Of a stretch of DNA of 64,000 bases, positions 27,396 to 35,449 are shown one piece after another (the stretch's first letter is position 1; every line of letters starts with the position of its first letter). The stretch is taken from positions 130,747 to 194,746 of the forward strand of contig NZ_LMSP01000023.1 in assembly GCF_001429545.1 (NCBI RefSeq). Reading direction: 5' to 3'. Made by a program: the position numbers and the translations under genes. A model generated the notes under the pieces. That model was not told the origin of the DNA and did not search any database. It saw nothing but the letters and a program-made list of their open reading frames with translations. The stretch is from Paenibacillus sp. Soil787. GTDB taxonomy: Bacteria; Bacillota; Bacilli; Paenibacillales; NBRC-103111.

Positions 27396-28439
27396 CTATT
27401 TCAGAGGATTCGGAACCGTAACTTTGCCAGCTACGATATCGTCTTTGATGGCTTTCACTTTAGTTATAACGTCTTGACCAATAAATGGACTTAATTTGGA
27501 TTTGCTTTCTTTGGTTACAAAAGTAAGACCTACTCCGTCTTCTTTCAAGCCGTAATCCATAGCGCCAAATTTAAAGGTTCCATTTACAAAATCTTTCACC
27601 GTTTGGTAAGCAACGCTGTCTGTACCTTTCAATTGAGAGAGAACGATGTGCTCAGGATCCGTCACCGTACGATCGATATCTTGACCGGATGTGTAGAAGC
27701 CTTTTTCCTTAGCCGCTTCGAACACACCCAAATCGCCAACAGCTGAAGCCGCTGCGATGAAGTCTGCTCCTTGAGAGAATTGCGTCAATGCCAGTTCTTT
27801 CGCTTTGGCTGGATCCGTGAAGCTTCCTACATAGTTAACGATGAATTTTGCATTCGGATTCGTTGATTTTAAGCCTTCTTGGAAACCGACTGTGTATTTT
27901 TTGATCAAAGGAATATCAAGTGCTGCCACCATACCGACAACATTTTTCTTCGTTGCAAGACCCGCAGCCGCACCAAGCAAGTAGGCTGCCTCGTGCTCAC
28001 GGAATACAACACTTCTAACATTCGGTAAATCAACAACAGTATCAATAATAGCAAAAGATTTCTTCGGATTTTCAGCAGCTACCTTTTTCAGAGCATCCTC
28101 GGATTCAAAGGAGCTGGTAATAATGAGATCATAATTATCTGCAACAGCAGCACGCAGGTTTTGCTCAATCGCGCTGGCATCCGTAGATTCTACTGTTTTC
28201 ACATCAACGCCGAATTCTTTACCTGCTTTTTTAACACCTTCATCCTCTTGAGCAAAGAAAGGGTTCACACCGATTTTTTCTGGTGTTATTAGAATAATTT
28301 TTTTAGATGATTTGGTTTCAGGCGCTTTTGTTGCTTCTGCAGCTTTCGTAGCTGCCGGAGCTGCAGTATCATTTTTAGCGGTGCCGCAGCCGGTCAGCAT
28401 TAATGTAACGGCGAAAATGGACAATAACGTTTTTTTCAT
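27396..28439 (-). CDS. nupN: Nucleoside-binding lipoprotein of the BMP family (NupN-like)
   Basis: This 347-residue lipoprotein has the signal sequence MKKTLLSIFAVTLMLTGCG (lipid-anchor Cys18), an Ala/Thr/Lys-rich linker and a BMP/PnrA fold. Visible segments include ILITPEKIGVNPFFAQEDEG, DLIITSSFESEDALKKVA and FREHEAAYLLGAAAGL. BMP proteins with NupOPQ import nucleosides. It is first in the operon, behind a strong promoter. The ATG has AAAAGGGGAG upstream. Guanosine is the substrate in B. subtilis; specificity here is inferred. Confidence 0.86.
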   Translation of the reverse strand: MKKTLLSIFAVTLMLTGCGTAKNDTAAPAATKAAEATKAPETKSSKKIILITPEKIGVNPFFAQEDEGVKKAGKEFGVDVKTVESTDASAIEQNLRAAVADNYDLIITSSFESEDALKKVAAENPKKSFAIIDTVVDLPNVRSVVFREHEAAYLLGAAAGLATKKNVVGMVAALDIPLIKKYTVGFQEGLKSTNPNAKFIVNYVGSFTDPAKAKELALTQFSQGADFIAAASAVGDLGVFEAAKEKGFYTSGQDIDRTVTDPEHIVLSQLKGTDSVAYQTVKDFVNGTFKFGAMDYGLKEDGVGLTFVTKESKSKLSPFIGQDVITKVKAIKDDIVAGKVTVPNPLK

Positions 28440-28512
28440 GTATGGCTCTCCCCTTTTGATCTGTTTATTTTTAAAAATTATTCGACAAAGTGTGACTTTT
28501 CAACTAAGACTG

Positions 28513-28541
28513 ATAGTAGTAGATTCCCTAAGTCATGTCAA
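28513..28541 (-). promoter_or_regulatory. Sigma-A-type promoter of the nucleoside operon
   Basis: On the minus strand TTGACA and TACTAT are separated by exactly 17 bases, about 75 bases before the nupN start. This is close to consensus. No purine riboswitch was recognised in the leader. Confidence 0.8.
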
Positions 28542-28651
28542 GAATTAAAACGTCAAGCATTATTTATTGACACCTATAATCTTAACTGATATATTTCAAT
28601 AAACCATACTATTCCTATATGAATTAAAAATTCCGGAGGTGTTTTATTCTT

Positions 28652-29989
28652 ATGAAACCATTGAAATCCCGCAAGTCCTTGCAAATAGCTGTTTTAACAG
28701 CCGTCCTCTTCTCCTCTGTGAGCACATTAAGCAGTGCCGCTGAAGCGAGTGATGCCACAGCCTCATACAAGCAGTTTTTGAATGATCAGTATGCCATCAG
28801 CTTGTCAGACTCCTTATCCAAGGGCGATTTCGTTATCGCAGTTAACCGCATCTTGAAAGCGGAAGCGAAAGATCAGACCAATGCATTTACAGACTTGCAA
28901 AAAGACAGCCCTTATTACAAAGCAGCGCTTGCTTTGCACGAAAAAGGCATTCTATCCGAAGGCAAACTGCAGGCTGATCAGCCTCTTACCCAGCTGCAAG
29001 CGACTTTCATCGCTTTAAAAGCCGCAGGCTTAAAAGAACTCGCTTATACCTATTCCAAGGATAAAATCAAAGCCGCTCTTGCTAAAGTACATATTGACTT
29101 CGATCAAAACAATCAACTAACGCTGCAAGCCGCCCAGGAGCTAGCCGCCGCTATTGATACCGGACTTGTCTCCTCCGATTTCGATGCGGATGCTGCTGCT
29201 AGCCAAAGCTTTGCTGGCGAATTGCTTGGCAAGATTCTTACTTTCAATGGACAATATAAACACTATATTGGAACGACTTCCGATGATGATATTTTCCGCA
29301 AAATTAACGATACCTGGCGTACGGAGGATCTTATCTCATCAACGGATTTGCGTTCTGTATTCGATGAAGCCTTGAAAAAGAATCTAGTGACAGGCTACAA
29401 CTTGAAGGACTCTCGTTTCGATGCTAACTTTGATCCAAAGCTATCCCTCACCTACGGGCATTCAGACATTACGCATGCAATTCAGTTAATCGGACTGCTG
29501 CGCAGCGAGAACATCCAGGCGAAAGTACAGCTGGAGCCCAAAACGTCTGCTTTCATCTATTTAAAAGAATGGGGCGAGCCGACACAATCAGATGATTATC
29601 AAGTCGTCCAAATCGAGAATGGCAACTTCATCGCCTACGCCAAGGAATACGACATTGAGTTCGAATTCGATAACGCCGAGCAAAAGAACAAGTTCCAGCA
29701 GGTCATTTTCCAATATGCGAAAAAGAACAGTAAAGACGAGACAGGACTCATTTATTCTTCCTGGTGGCAGCCGCTCTACTATTCATTAACCGATGTGAAA
29801 GACTATAAAGTAATTGCTAATAATAAAGTCAGTAAAGGCCATTATTATGCGCAGTCCTTCTCCCTCAGCGATAAATCTGACGATGTCATTACTGGCCTAA
29901 AGAAAATCAATGCTAGCTTGAACGTCGACTCCTACAAGTTCTGGGTGGACGAACCCTTCTACAATTATTTACTAGGCGATTTTAAATAA
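28652..29989 (+). CDS. Secreted protein of unknown function
   Basis: The 445-residue product has a Sec signal peptide (LQIAVLTAVLFSSVSTLSSAAEA). An N-terminal region of about 150 residues is organised like the S-layer-homology or copper-amine-oxidase-like modules common in Paenibacillus (KGDFVIAVNRIL; YYKAALALHEKGILSEGKL; QPLTQLQATFIALKA). A C-terminal part of about 250 residues is not recognised. The N-terminal region is a plausible but divergent SLH pair that could bind the cell wall. The ribosome site is GGAGGTG. Its stop codon is the first base group of the 155-bp tandem repeats. Confidence 0.7.
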   Translation: MKPLKSRKSLQIAVLTAVLFSSVSTLSSAAEASDATASYKQFLNDQYAISLSDSLSKGDFVIAVNRILKAEAKDQTNAFTDLQKDSPYYKAALALHEKGILSEGKLQADQPLTQLQATFIALKAAGLKELAYTYSKDKIKAALAKVHIDFDQNNQLTLQAAQELAAAIDTGLVSSDFDADAAASQSFAGELLGKILTFNGQYKHYIGTTSDDDIFRKINDTWRTEDLISSTDLRSVFDEALKKNLVTGYNLKDSRFDANFDPKLSLTYGHSDITHAIQLIGLLRSENIQAKVQLEPKTSAFIYLKEWGEPTQSDDYQVVQIENGNFIAYAKEYDIEFEFDNAEQKNKFQQVIFQYAKKNSKDETGLIYSSWWQPLYYSLTDVKDYKVIANNKVSKGHYYAQSFSLSDKSDDVITGLKKINASLNVDSYKFWVDEPFYNYLLGDFK

Positions 29990-30452
29990 TAAGCGTGAAA
30001 AACGCGCTTTCAGTGAGAGCTCTGCGAGCCGAAGCTCGCCCACTGAGTCCGAGAAGCCGAAAATCGACTTCTCAGCAGACTCTCCCGCGCCGTCCGTGCA
30101 GATTAAGCGCGGAAAACGCGCTTATTCTGAATCGCCTAAACAAATAAGCGCGAAAAACACGCTTTCAGTGAGAGCTCTGCGAGCCGAAGCTCACCCACTG
30201 AGTCCGAGAAGCCGAAAATCGACTTCTCAGTAGACTGTCCCTCGCCGTCCGTGCAGTTTAAGTGCGGAAACCGCGCTTATTCTGAAGCGCCCGAACAAAT
30301 AAGCGCGAAAAACGTGCTTTCAGCGAGAGTTCTGAGAGCCGAAGCTTGCCCGCAGAGTCCGAGAAGCCGAAAATCGACTTCTCGGCAGACTGTCCCACGC
30401 CGTCCGTCCAGAATAAGCGCGAAAAACGCGCTTATTCTAGAGCGCACGAACA
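29988..30452. repeat. Three tandem 155-bp units of repeat family A
   Basis: AATAAGCG-type unit starts lie at 29988, 30143 and 30298, exactly 155 bases apart. Each unit holds an AAGCGYGAAAAACRYGC hairpin, a CAGTGAG...GAGCCGAAGCTC...CACTG structure, a GAGAAG...CTTCTC hairpin, and a final AAGCGCGGAAAACGCGCTT hairpin. Sequence identity between units is high by eye, and several changes keep pairing. The first unit starts at the stop codon of the preceding gene. A single diverged copy lies at 1860. It is not a CRISPR: the period is far too long and no unique spacers occur. Confidence 0.9.
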
Positions 30453-30454
30453 AA

Positions 30455-30645
30455 ACCGCCAGGGATCACCCTGACGGTCCTTTTGCATCAAACCCATACA
30501 TTTTGAGCACGGGTAGGGATGGATGTGGGGTTCCAACCGCTATTGAAGTCGTGTTTTGTTAATTTATTATGCGGTATAAAACACGACTTCAAAGGTGGCC
30601 CACCGCAAAGCGCCTTTCCACCCTCACACCCATCCCTTTTCTGTT
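30455..30645. repeat. Structured intergenic element E, copy 1
   Basis: The element has, in order: a small hairpin (ACCGCCAGGG/CCCTGACGGT); an unpaired conserved block AAACCCATACATTTTGAGCA; a long outer helix (GGGATGGATGTGGGG with CCCTCACACCCATCCC); and an inner helix (TTGAAGTCGTGTTTT with AAAACACGACTTCAA). The second copy at 54690-54885 has the same order with different bases in the helices that still pair. That points to a conserved fold rather than conserved sequence alone. No protein is encoded. It could be a small RNA or a non-autonomous mobile element; strand is undecided. Confidence 0.65.
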
Positions 30646-30770
30646 CTACAAGATGGCTCCATTATTCGGTATTCGCCGGGGATCATCTTTGTTAATGTCC
30701 ATTAATAACGATTGCTACTTCGATAGAATGAGTTCAAAGTGCCCAAAGTAAGCTTTAACCACAGTTAACT

Positions 30771-30924
30771 TGGCAACTTCGATTTCGATGAGCTATCGTG
30801 ATTACCAATGTTGTAGATTCTGCAACAATTCACATGCCAAAAGGCTTTGGCAACTTCGATTTCGATGAGCTATCGTGATTACCAATGTTGTAGATTCTGC
30901 AACAATTCACATGCCAAAAGGCTA
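30771..30924. repeat. Exact 77-bp tandem duplication
   Basis: TGGCAACTTCGATTTCGATG begins at 30771 and again at 30848, and the following 77 bases are identical by eye. The duplication includes one of the GTTGYA palindromes, so it adds a copy to that array. It is probably recent. Confidence 0.9.
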
Positions 30925-31069
30925 TTTTGCTAGTAAAAGTTGTAGCTTGTACAACAATTCGAACCCATTTGTCGCAAAATCTCCTGTTTGGAGCTAAATT
31001 GTTGTACGTTATGCAACATCGAAGGGATATGATTTGGATTCTAAGCAGAATTGTTGCACTTTATACAAC
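30810..31069. repeat. Array of five short palindromes GTTGYA-N5-TRCAAC
   Basis: Seventeen-base inverted repeats lie at 30810, 30887, 30939, 31001 and 31053. Steps are 77, 52, 62 and 52 bases. The arms are conserved and the 5-base centres vary (GATTC, GATTC, GCTTG, CGTTA, CTTTA). They look like operator sites or tiny hairpins. No gene overlaps them; the nearest downstream gene starts at 31672. Confidence 0.8.
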
Positions 31070-31197
31070 ATCATTCGACCAAGAATGTGGATTCTATAAA
31101 AAATACAGCATGTAGCTTCACCTCCTCTAAAAAGGCTAATTACTCCAAAATAAGGTATCTATGTTCGCGAGTATAGTGGATATAAGCTGCTAATCTA

Positions 31198-31405
31198 GGT
31201 TGACGGGGAACGAGGAGCCTCTATTTCGGCGAAAATGCCGATATGGGGCTGGTACACGGAACGTAGCGACGCTATTTTGGTGTTCTCACTGCTTTTACAG
31301 CACGAATACAGGAAATAGCGCTCCCTAGTTCCGCGAAAACTGGAAATAAGCGGTTTTGAGCAAAATAAGGTCTTTTCGTTCCGCGAGCATAGTGTAGTGC
31401 CGGGT
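31198..31405. repeat. GGAACG-rich repeat related to family C
   Basis: The stretch carries GGGGAACGAGGAGCC, CACGGAACGTAGCG, TAGTTCCGCG and CGTTCCGCG words spaced as in family C, but the match is loose. No coding potential is seen. The rest of 31070-31671 holds nothing else recognisable apart from a hairpin-like CTTACCCCC/GGGGGAAGT area around 31530. Confidence 0.4.
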
Positions 31406-31671
31406 TGAACAGATAACTCCAATCGATACACCGAAATAAAGCCAGCAGCTACGTTTCCTAAAAAAATAGAAAGGGTGTACCTCTAGCTCTACCTCGAAAC
31501 TTATACTATCTATTATCTGAACAAATAAGGGGGAAGTTTGGACTTACCCCCTACTTGTACGGGGTCCAGTCCTCCCGCTCAACTGTTTTTTTCATTTACA
31601 AGCATAATTCGAAATTTAATTTCATAGACTCATAGAAGGATTCGATTCAAGAGAATAGGAGGAGTTGCCCC

Positions 31672-32466
31672 ATGTACATGTTACGACTTGTAAAAATGAA
31701 TGCAGCTCACCTACTTATCTATCTCCTTATTATGATAACTAGTTTTATATGGACGATCATCTGGGGAACCCATGCAGCGGTGAAACCACCGCCAAAACTC
31801 CCTGCTTCCGAATATAACATCAACCAAGCCAGTAACGGCGTTACGCTCCATAGTATTCGGACTCCGCCACAGAACATAGGGCTGAAGGCAATTACAGGTA
31901 ATGTGACTGAAAGGCAGGAAAATGGGATTAACGGCGGGTTTTTCTGGCAGGGCTATCTCCTTAGCATCGCTGTCATTAATGATCGTCCCGTCAAAGGGGA
32001 ACCTGGCGATTACGGCTCTGGCTGGTTTAATATTGACCGTAAGCGGGGAACGCTCGTATGGGATGAGAAGGCTCAAACCTTCACCATTCAAGTCGTTGAA
32101 CATGCGGACGAGCTGAAGGTAATGGATCGCGCTCATTATTGGGCGCAGGGAGGCGTGAGCATGGGACTTACGAATCCAGACGGATGGGCGGAGCAAGCGA
32201 TAGCGGAAGAGATGCCTCTCATTAACGAGAAGCGCATGCGATCAGGTATCGTCTACGACAGGAATAACAACGTTTATCTAGTCGTAGCTCCAACGCCATG
32301 CACCGGAGAGCAGTTCCGCACAGCCGTCCAAGAGCAGGTTGGCAATGGACAGCTAGTGGATGGGCTGTTCCTGGACGGCGATGGTTCCTCCCAGCTCAAA
32401 GTCGCGAATTACTTGCTCCCCGGCGATCATCGCGAGGTGTATCAGATGATTGCGTTATTGAATTGA
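31672..32466 (+). CDS. Phosphodiester glycosidase (NAGPA/DUF2233) domain protein, membrane-anchored
   Basis: The 264-residue protein begins with a hydrophobic signal anchor (about 12-34) and continues outside the cell. GINGGFFWQGYLLSIAVINDRPV, AQGGVSMG and a C-terminal LVDGLFLDGDGSSQL follow the pattern of the phosphodiester glycosidase domain, where the Asp-Gly-Gly/Ser-Ser segment is near the active site. It might act on cell wall or exopolysaccharide; the substrate is unknown. The ATG at 31672 has AGGAGGAG upstream. Confidence 0.75.
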   Translation: MYMLRLVKMNAAHLLIYLLIMITSFIWTIIWGTHAAVKPPPKLPASEYNINQASNGVTLHSIRTPPQNIGLKAITGNVTERQENGINGGFFWQGYLLSIAVINDRPVKGEPGDYGSGWFNIDRKRGTLVWDEKAQTFTIQVVEHADELKVMDRAHYWAQGGVSMGLTNPDGWAEQAIAEEMPLINEKRMRSGIVYDRNNNVYLVVAPTPCTGEQFRTAVQEQVGNGQLVDGLFLDGDGSSQLKVANYLLPGDHREVYQMIALLN

Positions 32467-32497
32467 AGCGAGAAGGTCAGACCACATCGTGCGACAA

Positions 32498-33940
32498 CTA
32501 CCCTTGATGCTGGTGAATCAAATCCATCTTCAGCTTCCACAGTGCCGCGCTTAAATTCACACGATAAACCTCCGGATTAAGCTTGCGTAAATACTGCGGC
32601 CAAAATGACTGCTTCTGCTGCGCATGGTAATCTCGAATGCCATCCAACGCCGGCTCCTCATAGACAAGCTTCCCTTGGAGAAATATAGGGCGGAGCAGCG
32701 GAATTGCTTCATAGTCATCAATATATTTGTAGATATAAGGGTGGATGGGGTCGAAAAGCTTGATTCGTTCACCGTTCTTGATATCGACTTCATGCTGAAG
32801 TGCCAAATAGTCGGCTTCCGCTTTGCCCGTCTTTTTGTTTATGATCCGGTAGGCTTCCTTGAAGCCCGGGTTGGTTACTTTCTCAGGATTGCCCGAGATC
32901 TTAATGACCGGCACGAATTCACCGTTCTTCTCGCGGGCCACCAGCTTGTAAACCCCGCCCAGCGCGGGTTGATCCGCTGCGGTAATGAGCTGGGTGCCGA
33001 CGCCCCAGACGTCGATCTTCGCATCCTGGGCTTTCAGCCCCTCGATGATGTTCTCATCCAGATCATTGGATGCGACGATCTTCACCTCGGGAAAGCCCGC
33101 TTCATCCAGCATGTGCCTAGCCTGCTGGGATAAATACGCCAAATCGCCGCTATCCAGGCGAATGGCGTTCATGCTCTTGCCACGGCTCTGCAGCAGACGC
33201 GCCGTCTTGATCGCGTTCGGTACGCCGCTGCGCAGCGTATCGTACGTATCAACGAGCAGCGTCACTTGCTCCGGCAGCGCCTCAGCATAAGCACGGAAGG
33301 CTTCCTCTTCCGTGTCGTGGGCCTGCACCCATGCGTGAGCATGCGTGCCTTTGGTCGGGATGCCGAACAGCATCCCGGCTCTGAGGTTGGATGTCGCATG
33401 AAACCCTGCGACATAGGCCGCTCTTGCGCCCCAGATCGCGGCGTCAGCCTCTTGGGCGCGTCTTGTGCCGAACTCCAGCAGGACATCGCGCGGCGCAACC
33501 TGTTTGATCCGCGAAGCTTTCGTCGCGATAAGCGTCTGGTAGTTCACGAAGTTGAGAATCGCCGTCTCAACCAGCTGCGCCTCGAACATGCAAGCTACTA
33601 CGCGTACGAGCGGCTCATTCGGGAAGACAAGTGTACCCTCCGGTACAGCTTGCAAGTCTCCTCCGAATTTAAACGCGCGTAACGCCTCCAGGAAATCTTC
33701 CCGATAATTCTCTTCCTGTGTCCGCAAGTAGGCGATCTCTTCATCGCCAAAATGCAAATTTTGAATGTAATGAATCACCCGCTCTAAACCAGCGAAGACT
33801 GCATATCCGCTTCCGAAAGGCAGCTTGCGGAAATATACTTCGAAAACAGCTTTCTGCCGATAAGTGCCCTGCAGCCAATGCGCGTACATCATATTAATTT
33901 GGTATTTGTCTGTGTGAAGCGTCAAGTTGTCGTATTTCAT
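32498..33940 (-). CDS. pncB: Nicotinate phosphoribosyltransferase
   Basis: PncB converts nicotinate and PRPP to nicotinate mononucleotide, the committed step of NAD salvage. The 480-residue protein starts at the ATG at 33940 (MKYDNLTLHTDKYQINMMYAHW), the usual N-terminus; GGAAAGG lies upstream. An ATG at 33949 overlapping the nadE stop as ATGA is an alternative. Other family segments are FGTRRAQ, THAHAWVQAHDTEEEAFRAYAE (phospho-acceptor His region), DSGDLAYLSQ, ASNDLDE and GVGTQLITA. Length is normal. It is the last gene of the nrtR-pncA-nadE-pncB cluster. Confidence 0.93.
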   Translation of the reverse strand: MKYDNLTLHTDKYQINMMYAHWLQGTYRQKAVFEVYFRKLPFGSGYAVFAGLERVIHYIQNLHFGDEEIAYLRTQEENYREDFLEALRAFKFGGDLQAVPEGTLVFPNEPLVRVVACMFEAQLVETAILNFVNYQTLIATKASRIKQVAPRDVLLEFGTRRAQEADAAIWGARAAYVAGFHATSNLRAGMLFGIPTKGTHAHAWVQAHDTEEEAFRAYAEALPEQVTLLVDTYDTLRSGVPNAIKTARLLQSRGKSMNAIRLDSGDLAYLSQQARHMLDEAGFPEVKIVASNDLDENIIEGLKAQDAKIDVWGVGTQLITAADQPALGGVYKLVAREKNGEFVPVIKISGNPEKVTNPGFKEAYRIINKKTGKAEADYLALQHEVDIKNGERIKLFDPIHPYIYKYIDDYEAIPLLRPIFLQGKLVYEEPALDGIRDYHAQQKQSFWPQYLRKLNPEVYRVNLSAALWKLKMDLIHQHQG

Positions 33941-33945
33941 AGCGT

Positions 33946-34779
33946 TCATCCTTTCCACCAATTGTCATAACAGTTTACTTGCCCCCTGCGCTTATGTTCG
34001 GTAACGGCATAGCGTTCCTCAATCTTCTGCACAGCAGAGTCGAGCAGGGGGCTTCCTTCCAAGTAGTCATCCAACTGGTCGTAAGTAAGCCCCAATGCTT
34101 CTTCATCCGGAAGACCAGGTTTTAAATCTTCCAAATCTGCCGTAGGCTTTTTCAAATACAAATGTTCAGGGCAACCCAACTGCTTCAGCAGCAGCTTGCC
34201 TTGCCGCTTATTAAGGCCAAAGATCGGAGCCACATCGCATGCGCCATCCCCATGTTTTGTGAAAAATCCGGTAATCGCCTCAGCCGCATGATCCGTCCCC
34301 AAAACAAGCAATTGATAGTGTGCGGCCAAATCGTACTGTACTTTCATCCGCTCACGAGCCTTCACATTCCCTTTGTGAAAATCGCTCAAGACCTCTCCCG
34401 TAGCTTCGGCAAATTGCCGTACGGATGCATCCACAGCTGATTGTATATTGACCGTAATAACACGGCTAGGCTGAACAAAGTCAATCGCCGCTTGTGCATC
34501 TGCTTCATCTTTTTGGATACCATAAGGAAGCCTTACAGCCATGAATTGAAAGGTTTTAGTAGCGCCTTCCGAATTCAGCTCATGGATAGCTATTTGGGCC
34601 AACTTACCCGTTAACGTGGAATCTTGACCTCCGGAAAGCCCGAGGACGTAGCCGTTGGCTCCTGTATGAACCAGATAGTCCTTGATGAACTGTACCCGCC
34701 GCTTGATTTCGTAGGCCACGTCGATGTTCTCCTGCACAAACAATGAAGCTTGAATCGTTTCCTGCCTAAGATTCCCCAT
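33946..34779 (-). CDS. nadE: Ammonia-dependent NAD+ synthetase
   Basis: NadE amidates nicotinate adenine dinucleotide to NAD+. The start is the ATG at 34779 (MGNLRQETIQ) with GAGGAG 10 bases upstream. The protein has 277 residues with the PP-loop LSGGQDST at 48-55, RLPYGIQKDEADAQ, FHKGNVKARERMKVQYDLA, GTDHAAE, FTKHGDGACDVAP and LKKPTADLEDLKPGLPDE. There is no glutaminase domain, so it is the short ammonia-using type. Its stop overlaps or abuts pncB. Confidence 0.94.
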   Translation of the reverse strand: MGNLRQETIQASLFVQENIDVAYEIKRRVQFIKDYLVHTGANGYVLGLSGGQDSTLTGKLAQIAIHELNSEGATKTFQFMAVRLPYGIQKDEADAQAAIDFVQPSRVITVNIQSAVDASVRQFAEATGEVLSDFHKGNVKARERMKVQYDLAAHYQLLVLGTDHAAEAITGFFTKHGDGACDVAPIFGLNKRQGKLLLKQLGCPEHLYLKKPTADLEDLKPGLPDEEALGLTYDQLDDYLEGSPLLDSAVQKIEERYAVTEHKRRGQVNCYDNWWKG

Positions 34780-34840
34780 TTTCACCATCTCCTCATTCTC
34801 TGTGAATTCTGCCCGATTCATACCACTTCAGTTTCCACTG

Positions 34841-35380
34841 TTAACCACGAATGACTTTCGCCCCTAGTGTTTTTTCAAAATGCTGCAAGGCCCATTCATG
34901 CCCCGTTTGATTAAAACTAGCGACTGCATCTTCATGAATAACAATTTCGAAGCCTTTGTTGTAAGCATCCACCGCTGTATGCAAAACACAGATATCTGTG
35001 CAAACGCCAACCAAATGCAGCTCGTGAATTCCTCTTGCCCTTAAATGAAGCTCCAATTCGGTGCCGCAGAAGGCGCTGTATCTTGTTTTGTCCATCCAAT
35101 AAATCTCGCTCTCATTAAGCTCATGTACAGTTTTCAACCTGCCATATAAATCGCGACCCGCCGTGCCGCGAATATTATGCGGAGGAAACAGCTTCGTCTC
35201 TGGATGGAAGAGGTCTTGTTCATCGTGGAGATCAACGGCCATGACCACAAAATCCTTCTGGGTCAAAAATTGCTCTGTAATTTCACAAATTCTCGCTTCA
35301 ATCGCAACGCCTGGTTCCCCGCAAGGCAGCTTCCCAATCACAAAATCCACCGTATAATCAATGATTATTAGAGCTCTCAT
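34841..35380 (-). CDS. pncA: Nicotinamidase (isochorismatase fold)
   Basis: PncA hydrolyses nicotinamide to nicotinate, feeding PncB. The 179-residue protein starts at the ATG at 35380 (MRALIIIDYTVDF) with GGGGTGG upstream. The catalytic triad reads Asp8, Lys98 (WMDKTRYSAF) and Cys131 (GVCTDICVLHTA). Metal-binding Asp50 and His52 are in VDLHDEQ. It is the first gene after the divergently spaced regulator and likely starts the pncA-nadE-pncB transcript. Confidence 0.9.
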   Translation of the reverse strand: MRALIIIDYTVDFVIGKLPCGEPGVAIEARICEITEQFLTQKDFVVMAVDLHDEQDLFHPETKLFPPHNIRGTAGRDLYGRLKTVHELNESEIYWMDKTRYSAFCGTELELHLRARGIHELHLVGVCTDICVLHTAVDAYNKGFEIVIHEDAVASFNQTGHEWALQHFEKTLGAKVIRG

Positions 35381-35405
35381 CCTAACCACCCCTTCATATT
35401 GTTTA

Positions 35406-35434
35406 TTTGATAGTATTATTAAGACAATATCAAA
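35406..35434. promoter_or_regulatory. Candidate NrtR operator upstream of pncA
   Basis: TTTGATA and TATCAAA form perfect inverted arms 15 bases apart, about 30 bases before the pncA start. The same half-site occurs as a compact palindrome (TATCAATTTGATA) before nrtR. Shared half-sites in front of the regulator and its presumed target suggest an NrtR operator. No binding data exist here. Confidence 0.5.
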
Positions 35435-35449
35435 ACGGAAAAGAGAGGC

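Noticed and set aside
28442-28640. Purine riboswitch in the nucleoside operon leader
   Set aside because: The leader is only about 65 bases after the promoter and does not show the three-helix aptamer or its conserved loop words.
29988-30452. Possible CRISPR array
   Set aside because: The period is 155 bp, the units are similar along their whole length, and there are no unique spacers or cas genes. The 115-bp array at 43851 fails for the same reasons.
30455-30645. 6S RNA, tmRNA, RNase P or SRP RNA
   Set aside because: The order of helices (separate 5' hairpin, then nested stems) and the conserved words do not match these RNAs as I know them, and two copies would be unusual.
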